NCBI GenBank assembly: GCA_018221005.1
Contig: JAAOXW010000011.1
Location: forward strand, 1 to 20,261
Source of the DNA: Candidatus Altarchaeota archaeon
Lineage (GTDB): Archaea; SpSt-1190
Length of the DNA: 20,261 nucleotides
Reading direction: 5' to 3'
Positions 15,783 to 20,261 of this stretch are shown here, piece after piece. A program made the translations under genes and the position numbers. The notes under the pieces are model-generated. The model did no database searches and was not told where the DNA came from. It saw only the letters and a program-made list of their open reading frames with translations. Positions within the stretch are counted from its first letter, which is position 1, and every line of letters begins with the position of its first letter.

Positions 15783-16328
15783 ATGAAAATTATAGTTACT
15801 GGAGTACCAGGGGTAGGTAAATCATCAGTGGTGAAGGGTCTCGTTGAGGATGGATGGAGACTCATTGGTTTTGGGACTATCATGTTGGAAATAGCCAAGG
15901 AAAAACATGGCATTAATGACAGAGATGAGATGCGAAGAAAACTAAAGGTTAGTGAGTATAGGGAAGTTCAAATCGCTGCAGCAAAGAAGATTGCTGAGAT
16001 GGATGGGAAGGTTCTCGTGGACACTCATGCAAGCATCATAAACAGTGGTTGGTACTATCCCGGCTTGCCGATGAATCAATTACTATCTCTGAAAGCTGAT
16101 GGGATATTAGTAGTGGAGGCAGACCCCAAGGAGTTACAACTCAGGCGAAAGAAGGATGCAGGTATTCGGAAGAGGGACGAATTTCCCTTTGAGATGCAGG
16201 ACATCAACCGCTACTTTGTGAGTGCATACTCTGCAATATCTGGGGCACCGGTTTTCTTCATAAAAAACAGGGAAGGGAAGCTCGAAGACTCCATTGAAGC
16301 TGTTAAAAAGGCCTGTGAAAGCCTATAG
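15783..16328 (+). CDS. adkA: Archaeal adenylate kinase (AdkA type)
   Basis: Catalyses ATP + AMP to 2 ADP and keeps the adenylate pool balanced. The 181-residue product begins with the P-loop GVPGVGKSS (7-15) typical of the archaeal AdkA family, which is distinct from bacterial Adk. It shows an AMP-site-like region (GFGTIMLEIAKE), a central VLVDTHASI strand-turn and an arginine-rich lid-like stretch (ELQLRRKKDAGIRKRDEF, about 117-134). It is slightly shorter than the roughly 190 residues of methanogen enzymes, but nothing essential appears missing. The TATA core upstream suggests its own promoter and a leaderless or nearly leaderless mRNA. The GTPase gene follows after two bases, so the two are co-transcribed. 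Confidence 0.92.
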   Translation: MKIIVTGVPGVGKSSVVKGLVEDGWRLIGFGTIMLEIAKEKHGINDRDEMRRKLKVSEYREVQIAAAKKIAEMDGKVLVDTHASIINSGWYYPGLPMNQLLSLKADGILVVEADPKELQLRRKKDAGIRKRDEFPFEMQDINRYFVSAYSAISGAPVFFIKNREGKLEDSIEAVKKACESL

Positions 16329-16330
16329 GT

Positions 16331-17050
16331 GTGGGTAGGACAGGATGGATAAGGGCTTGGAAGCGGGTTGAGAGAGTTGTCTCTCAAGGCCATGTAATTT
16401 TAGAAGTGGTAGATGCTCGGTTTCCGTTCCGAAGCCATAAACTGATGAAATTAGTCAATATGAAGAGACGGAGTTTAATTTTCATCATAAATAAATCGGA
16501 CCTCATTTCGAGGGAGGATGCCGAAAAACTTGCAGAAAAAACTAAGGGAATTCTAGTATCTACTAAGAGCAGGAGGGGTAAATTTCAGTTGTTGAAACTA
16601 CTAAAATCTAGAATTCGAGAGGGCCGTGAACTCAAAGTTGGGATTGTCGGCAGACCGAATGTGGGGAAGAGTAGTCTAATTAATTATCTTGCGGGTCGCA
16701 GAAGTGCAAAGGTCGGTGTTGAGGCAGGGTTTACCAAGGGTGAGCAGTGGATACGAATTGATCCTCGGATTTTGCTAATTGATTCTCCAGGAATAATTTA
16801 TGAAGGGGAGAGTGAAAGTGAATTGGTTCTGCAAAATGCACTCGAGATTGACAAGCATGATGATCCGGTGGGTGTCGCTCTTGAACTAATGGAGAAGCAT
16901 CCCGAAATGCTGAAGAAATTTAAGTTGAAGGAAGTGGGGGAGGCCGCACTTGAAGAACTAGCCACTAAATTAGGCAAATTAAACAAGGGTGGGGAAGCCA
17001 ACATAGAAGAGGCCGCAAAAATTATGGTTCGGAAGTGGCAGCGCTCATAA
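16331..17050 (+). CDS. Circularly permuted GTPase (YlqF/RbgA-YawG family)
   Basis: 239 residues starting at GTG 16331, two bases after the adkA stop. GTPase motifs occur in the permuted order that defines this family: DAR (28-30), G4 NKSD (54-57), G5-like STKS (77-80), then G1 GRPNVGKS (107-114), a G2-region Thr in GFTKG (133-137) and G3 DSPG (151-154). A helical C-terminal domain (about 165-239) follows. Relatives such as RbgA and Lsg1/Nog2 act in late assembly of the large ribosomal subunit. By analogy this protein probably does the same, although the exact archaeal role is not established from sequence. The last 6 bases overlap the convergent radical SAM gene. Confidence 0.9.
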   Translation: MGRTGWIRAWKRVERVVSQGHVILEVVDARFPFRSHKLMKLVNMKRRSLIFIINKSDLISREDAEKLAEKTKGILVSTKSRRGKFQLLKLLKSRIREGRELKVGIVGRPNVGKSSLINYLAGRRSAKVGVEAGFTKGEQWIRIDPRILLIDSPGIIYEGESESELVLQNALEIDKHDDPVGVALELMEKHPEMLKKFKLKEVGEAALEELATKLGKLNKGGEANIEEAAKIMVRKWQRS

Positions 17051-18040
17051 GTTTGTAATTTCAATAATTCGCTTGTCAAAGGTGGGCCAGTATTCTACTA
17101 CTCTTCCACCTAGTTTTTCCGCGTTTTTTAGGTTGGTTCTGAGCCATTCTCCATATTCTTCAAACTGCTTTAATTTGTCTTTGTTCTCAGGAGTATTGGG
17201 AACCTCCCCCACAAGGATGGTGCCTTCCCTTGTTACTGTTTCGAAGGATTGTGCAATGTTTTTTGCAGTTCGCTTATATCTTGAAACTAATTGTGTGAAC
17301 AGCTTGGTTTGGGCTGAGCAATAGTGAACGGAGGTTGACATACCTTGATCTTTGGCCCACTCTACCATTTTTTTAGCAAGAGGTTCACTTCCCTTAACTC
17401 CAATACTCTCATCGTCACTGTCAATATGTTCCAAGTCATGTGAACGAAGGGTTTCAAAATTACTGTCACTAAACTCAAGTTCGTTCAAATTTACAAACTT
17501 GACTCCGAGGCTGTTGAGGCTACCGAGGTAATCACAGAGTTTTTGAAACTCTCCGGGAATGGCAGGAACTTCTGCACCCACCTCCCAATCAAAGTCGAGG
17601 GCGGGTGTGGGGTCGGACCAATGAAAACGAATTTCATCAACTCCTGCATCATAAGCTAATTTGAGAAATTTTGGAGTGGTAGTTTTGGTATACAGATGAA
17701 TGTGAAAGTTTTGATTGAAGTTTTCCTTGAGAGTTTTAATGAATTCAAAGGTCTGCTTGGATTTGAGTGGATCGCCCCCAGTTACTCCTGCTCCAAGGGC
17801 CCGCATTTGGTGGGCTTCATCAAGTAGGTCATCCACATTGCCAATTGGTCTTTCATTAGCAAAGGCAGTGTCGGCCCCCTTTCGTACTTTCGAGATGGGG
17901 CAGTAAAAACAGTTGAAATCACAGAGGCCTGTTGCGAACAAGACCAATTTGGAGCCTTTTCCGCATAAATTGCACCCCTTTGGAAGCTTCCCGTAGGTTG
18001 GGCCCACTCGGGTGGTCTTTATAGTTTTGAAACCAAACAT
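17045..18040 (-). CDS. Radical SAM protein, COG2108-like (pyruvate formate-lyase activase related)
   Basis: 331 residues. The radical SAM cluster motif is CDFNCFYC (Cys 40, 44, 47), spaced CxxxCxxC, preceded by an extra pair GCNLCGKGSK (Cys 23, 26). GGDP (88-91) corresponds to the SAM-binding GGE motif. TIM-barrel-like strands continue (HIHLYTKTT, VDEIRFHWSD), and a further Cys lies in VHYCSAQTK. The N-terminal Cys pair and the late Cys could bind a second metal site. The protein matches the uncharacterised archaeal group of predicted radical SAM proteins in COG2108; the substrate is unknown. The ATG is 30 nt after the Alba stop. A weak CTTAAAC box centred about 25 nt upstream may give it its own promoter. 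It may equally be co-transcribed with Alba. Confidence 0.88.
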   Translation of the reverse strand: MFGFKTIKTTRVGPTYGKLPKGCNLCGKGSKLVLFATGLCDFNCFYCPISKVRKGADTAFANERPIGNVDDLLDEAHQMRALGAGVTGGDPLKSKQTFEFIKTLKENFNQNFHIHLYTKTTTPKFLKLAYDAGVDEIRFHWSDPTPALDFDWEVGAEVPAIPGEFQKLCDYLGSLNSLGVKFVNLNELEFSDSNFETLRSHDLEHIDSDDESIGVKGSEPLAKKMVEWAKDQGMSTSVHYCSAQTKLFTQLVSRYKRTAKNIAQSFETVTREGTILVGEVPNTPENKDKLKQFEEYGEWLRTNLKNAEKLGGRVVEYWPTFDKRIIEITNL

Positions 18041-18070
18041 GAAGTAGCTATCGAAGGGCCGTTTAAGGGC

Positions 18071-18397
18071 TTACTCCTTTTTTTCTTCCTTTTTCTTGGG
18101 TTTCTGCTTGATAACTTCGTCATCCTTGATGAGGGGAATTTCAATTAAAGATACATTTATTGTGTCCCCTCGCTCTCCTTTGAGGCTCTCGGTGCCAGTT
18201 TTTATAGTACCAATCTTGAGACCTTCCAAAAAACGATTTTTCACAATCTCAGATACGTCCACTGCACGACTAATTGCTTTGCCCCGTGCTTTCACTTGTA
18301 CAATTTTATTGCCCTCACGGAACTGGGTCACCACCGCAAGTACATAACTCATGGGGGGTTTGGTGCCGATGAAAACAACTCCTTCCTTTTCTGCCAT
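18071..18397 (-). CDS. albA: Alba chromatin protein
   Basis: Alba is the small dimeric DNA/RNA-binding chromatin protein of archaea. From the ATG at 18397 the product is 108 residues: a complete Alba fold with [17 protein letters not shown] (7-23), [21 protein letters not shown] as the central signature, and a final strand VSLIEIPL. A charged tail [10 protein letters not shown] extends beyond the usual C-terminus. Relatives commonly have GKKP in the first motif; here it is GTKP, so the first of the two lysines (K16 in Sulfolobus Alba, the reported acetylation site) is replaced by Thr. The ATG has GGTGA five bases upstream. An in-frame GTG at 18406 lies 26.5 nt from the TATA core centre and would be the start if the mRNA is leaderless. 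Confidence 0.94.
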   Translation of the reverse strand: MAEKEGVVFIGTKPPMSYVLAVVTQFREGNKIVQVKARGKAISRAVDVSEIVKNRFLEGLKIGTIKTGTESLKGERGDTINVSLIEIPLIKDDEVIKQKPKKKEEKKE

Positions 18398-18427
18398 ATG
18401 GTTCACCTTGGATGGGCCTACTTTCCA

Positions 18428-18440
18428 TATTTAAAAAAGG
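18428..18440 (-). promoter_or_regulatory. Putative BRE/TATA of albA
   Basis: On the minus strand the sequence is CCTTTTTTAAATA, with the TTTAAA core at 18430-18435 centred at 18432.5. That is 26.5 nt from the GTG at 18406 and 35.5 nt from the ATG at 18397. Transcription should therefore start around 18406, giving either a leaderless GTG start or a leader of about 9 nt before the ATG. The core is palindromic and could also serve the divergent gene at 18470, although TTATTAAT at 18441-18448, 25.5 nt before that ATG, fits better. Confidence 0.5.
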
Positions 18441-18469
18441 TTATTAATTCCAACGACCAAGGGCTATTA

Positions 18470-19096
18470 ATGGCGTACTCTGTTTCAAGGACAGTTTATG
18501 GCTCTGCGGTACGAAATTCTAAGCAGAGTTTAGTAGCTGCCATGGCTCGGTATATTGAAATTGTAAAAACAAGTGCTGAGAATAGTTTGGGTGTGAAGTT
18601 TGACGGGAATTTGGATGTGACGGTTATACGACCTTCTGGCATAAGTGTGACCAGTAAAGAAAAGACTCTTACAGAAGTAATTTTCAAAGAGTTGGTTGGT
18701 GCAATGGAATTCAAAGTGGAATTCTTAGTGCGGGGCAAATCGCGCGCCCTTGCAGGGATAACACATGGGGGGTGTAAAATCACGTTCTGGTATGATGAAG
18801 AGAAAAACAGGGGTAACTCAATGAATATTGAATTTGCCACAGAGTACATTGACAAACACCTAAATTTCAGATTCCTTGCGTTATTAGGCACCCCGCACAT
18901 CATAAAGAAGAGTTCTTTCAGGAAGGCTTCAGAAAGTTTCAATGCGAGGATGATTGAGCTTTGGGAGAATGTACTCAAAAACTATACCGGGGATTCTATG
19001 ACTAAAAGTATTGAGAAACATGACTTGGCCAGATATGAAATTGATGCACTAATCCTTAACATCTTTGGGAAATTTGTGAAGGTTAGAAAGCAGTGA
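18470..19096 (+). CDS. Hypothetical protein, no family recognised
   Basis: 209 residues from the ATG at 18470. The frame stays open to 18296, but that extension overlaps Alba and its promoter and reads like antisense sequence, whereas TTATTAAT sits 25.5 nt before 18470, matching the leaderless pattern of the neighbours. The protein is soluble, with no signal or membrane segment, and basic. A first half with alternating helices and strands (about 1-100) includes VTVIRPSGISV and FLVRGKSRALAG. HGGCKITFWYD comes next (about 103-113), then a mostly helical second half with FRFLALLGTPHIIKKSSFRK. There is one cysteine. It ends 6 bases from the convergent gene. No function can be assigned. Confidence 0.72.
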   Translation: MAYSVSRTVYGSAVRNSKQSLVAAMARYIEIVKTSAENSLGVKFDGNLDVTVIRPSGISVTSKEKTLTEVIFKELVGAMEFKVEFLVRGKSRALAGITHGGCKITFWYDEEKNRGNSMNIEFATEYIDKHLNFRFLALLGTPHIIKKSSFRKASESFNARMIELWENVLKNYTGDSMTKSIEKHDLARYEIDALILNIFGKFVKVRKQ

Positions 19097-19102
19097 ATAA
19101 GC

Positions 19103-19807
19103 TCATTCAATAACATAGCTGTCTTCATGGGTGATTTCTGAAAAGTAGTTGAGCCACGGATGAGCCGCGTATCGTGAATCTTTTAGAATCACTGGTGTCC
19201 CCTCCGGTCCCCGGTCAAGAGCTTTGGAGTTATAGATAATTCTAATTGAATCCAAAACTGTGGGGGTGGTTATTTCAATGGGGGCTTTGCTATCAATTCC
19301 AGGGGGAAGCTGGGGATGATCTCCATTCTCGTAAAATATTACATCTGAAATTTCTAAAGCAAGTTGGTGCAAAGTCTTACTGCGTCCATCAACGAGAGTT
19401 GCAAAATGCTCCAAGCACTTCAACTCTGTTTCAGGAAGGTCATCAGTATAGACAAAAATTGATTTGTTCTTTCCGCGACCTTTCATAAATGAATTGTAAA
19501 AGAGTTCCATTGAGGTTCCAATGCTTATGGCACTAGCATATGCAATAAGGCCATCGCAGTCGTCTATATTATCTAAATCTCGCTTAACAACCACATTGGG
19601 CCTCTCATTAGGATCATTATCTAAAACTTCGTGGTATAGGGGATTATCTCTGTCAATATAGTACTCTTCTTGCGCCCAGATACGCCCATCAAAGGGATTA
19701 ACAGTAGAAACCCCTACCGCATCAAGTGCAGGCTGAACTTCATCCTTTACGTGGCGCCTAAAAGAAGGTGGAACAAAACCGTGTGCAATATAATATTTTT
19801 GAGTCAT
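19103..19807 (-). CDS. Nucleoside 2-deoxyribosyltransferase-like protein
   Basis: 234 residues. The first 120 residues look like the Rossmann-like nucleoside 2-deoxyribosyltransferase superfamily: an opening strand KYYIAHGFVPPSFRRHV, VNPFDGR at 37-42, RDLDNIDDCDGLIAYAS (76-92) equivalent to the D..I...D.V.A motif, and GTSMELFYNSFMKGRGK (97-113) equivalent to the GTxxE motif, where Glu 101 would be the nucleophile. KSIFVYTDD is the following strand. The second half (about 125-234) is extra and unrecognised, ending in a Trp/Tyr-rich segment. Such enzymes swap or hydrolyse the base of deoxynucleosides or nucleotides, but divergent members have other substrates, so specificity is open. The next minus-strand gene lies 64 bp upstream with a palindrome in between. 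Confidence 0.68.
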   Translation of the reverse strand: MTQKYYIAHGFVPPSFRRHVKDEVQPALDAVGVSTVNPFDGRIWAQEEYYIDRDNPLYHEVLDNDPNERPNVVVKRDLDNIDDCDGLIAYASAISIGTSMELFYNSFMKGRGKNKSIFVYTDDLPETELKCLEHFATLVDGRSKTLHQLALEISDVIFYENGDHPQLPPGIDSKAPIEITTPTVLDSIRIIYNSKALDRGPEGTPVILKDSRYAAHPWLNYFSEITHEDSYVIE

Positions 19808-19853
19808 ACAAGCTTGAAATGACTAAATTAAGATAGTTTGTCGTCTTTTTTCG

Positions 19854-19873
19854 GAGTAGTTAACTAACTACTC
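19854..19873. repeat. Perfect 9-bp inverted repeat (palindrome)
   Basis: GAGTAGTTA (19854-19862) and TAACTACTC (19865-19873) are exact reverse complements separated by two bases. The right arm ends inside the stop codon of the truncated gene and the element sits upstream of the deoxyribosyltransferase-like gene, both on the minus strand. On that strand it is followed by an A-rich, not T-rich, stretch, so it is not a classic terminator. It could be an operator for a dimeric regulator or an mRNA hairpin at the end of the first gene. Confidence 0.55.
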
Positions 19874-20261
19874 AAATAAATTCCTTTTCATCAAGTGCAT
19901 ACCTAAAAGCGTGATAGATGGTGTCCTTGAGTTCGCCTTTGGGCAATAATTCGTAAATATTTTCATCTCCGAAGTAAACGGCATCAGCCTCAGGAACTAT
20001 TACTGGAACTTGATACATGGTTTCAAAAATATTTCCCAGTAGGAAGCCGCGTTTCTCCTGATATTGCTTCCAAAACGCTTCGCTGGTTACAATAACACCT
20101 TCAATAAATTTTTCGGGATCGAAACTGCTAAACAAAGTGTCATCTAGAGGGACTTTTTCGGTTCCGTCATGGTACTCGTTGAAGCTCCATACGTCAAGAA
20201 CGACATCCTCCGCATATTGAAGTGCACCCGATACAACACCATCAGCTTCATGAACATCTGC
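19872..20261 (-). CDS. C-terminal part of an unknown protein (start outside the window)
   Basis: The reading frame is open through the right edge of the window, so only the last 129 residues are seen; the TTG at 20135 is in frame but is probably not the start. The visible part is acidic (DGVVSGALQYAEDVVLDVW and similar), soluble and rich in aromatic residues. An alternating pattern (FIEGVIVTSEAFW, then VPVIVPEADAVYFGDE) suggests an alpha/beta fold. It has no cysteine, no obvious metal-binding cluster and no membrane helix. It lies 64 bp upstream of the deoxyribosyltransferase-like gene on the same strand and may share its transcript. I do not recognise the family. Confidence 0.65.
   Translation of the reverse strand, partial: ADVHEADGVVSGALQYAEDVVLDVWSFNEYHDGTEKVPLDDTLFSSFDPEKFIEGVIVTSEAFWKQYQEKRGFLLGNIFETMYQVPVIVPEADAVYFGDENIYELLPKGELKDTIYHAFRYALDEKEFI

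Noticed and set aside
18296..18469. Upstream extension of the 18470 gene
   Set aside because: It would run antisense through the Alba start and promoter; the ATG at 18470 has a TATA-like box at the expected distance.
1..20261. CRISPR arrays, insertion sequences, integrases, tRNA or rRNA genes
   Set aside because: I looked for regularly spaced repeats, transposase motifs and RNA gene signatures on both strands and saw none.

Overview
The window is archaeal chromosome, densely packed and moderately AT-rich. Every recognisable information-processing gene is of the archaeal type: pelota, the Bud32 kinase, the replication factor C small subunit, the HerA-NurA pair, archaeal adenylate kinase AdkA, Alba, and archaeal AMP phosphorylase. 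Promoters look archaeal too: TTTAAA-like TATA cores sit about 24-28 nt upstream of several start codons, which implies many leaderless mRNAs. I see no rRNA, tRNA, CRISPR array or insertion sequence. The lineage cannot be fixed from sequence alone. Tight packing and rows of pilin-like single-span proteins would suit a small-genome archaeon (a DPANN group or a deep euryarchaeal relative), but that is a guess.

Layout. (1) 1-1895, plus strand: the tail of a coiled-coil protein, then three small N-terminally anchored pilin-like proteins, tightly coupled, with bud32 directly behind them. (2) 2501-5001, minus strand: pelA followed by AMP phosphorylase, overlapping by 7 nt. (3) 5053-7064, plus strand: an anchored beta-rich protein and a lipoprotein, divergent from pelA across a 51-bp gap with one near-palindromic TATA element. 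(4) 13875-7029, minus strand: a five-gene operon, RFC small subunit, a 910-residue exported membrane-anchored Ig-like protein, NurA, HerA and a house-cleaning NTPase (RdgB/HAM1). (5) 13959-17050, plus strand: a secreted Lon-type (S16, COG1750) membrane protease, a GC-rich structured spacer, adenylate kinase and a circularly permuted GTPase. (6) 18406-17045, minus strand: Alba and a COG2108-type radical SAM protein. (7) 18470-20261: an orphan protein on the plus strand, then two minus-strand genes, a nucleoside 2-deoxyribosyltransferase-like protein and a gene that runs off the right edge.

How the genes work together. The HerA-NurA and RFC genes are DNA-end-processing and clamp-loading machinery. 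RdgB, AdkA, AMP phosphorylase and the deoxyribosyltransferase-like protein are nucleotide-pool enzymes. The other theme is the cell surface: pilin-like proteins, a lipoprotein, the secreted protease and the 910-residue protein. The most unusual points are that exported protein locked between RFC and NurA by overlaps at both ends, the 72-nt GC-rich hairpin region between two identical 15-bp promoter-like repeats upstream of adkA, and the shared TATA with GTG starts on both sides. No complete new defence or mobile system can be claimed from the sequence.
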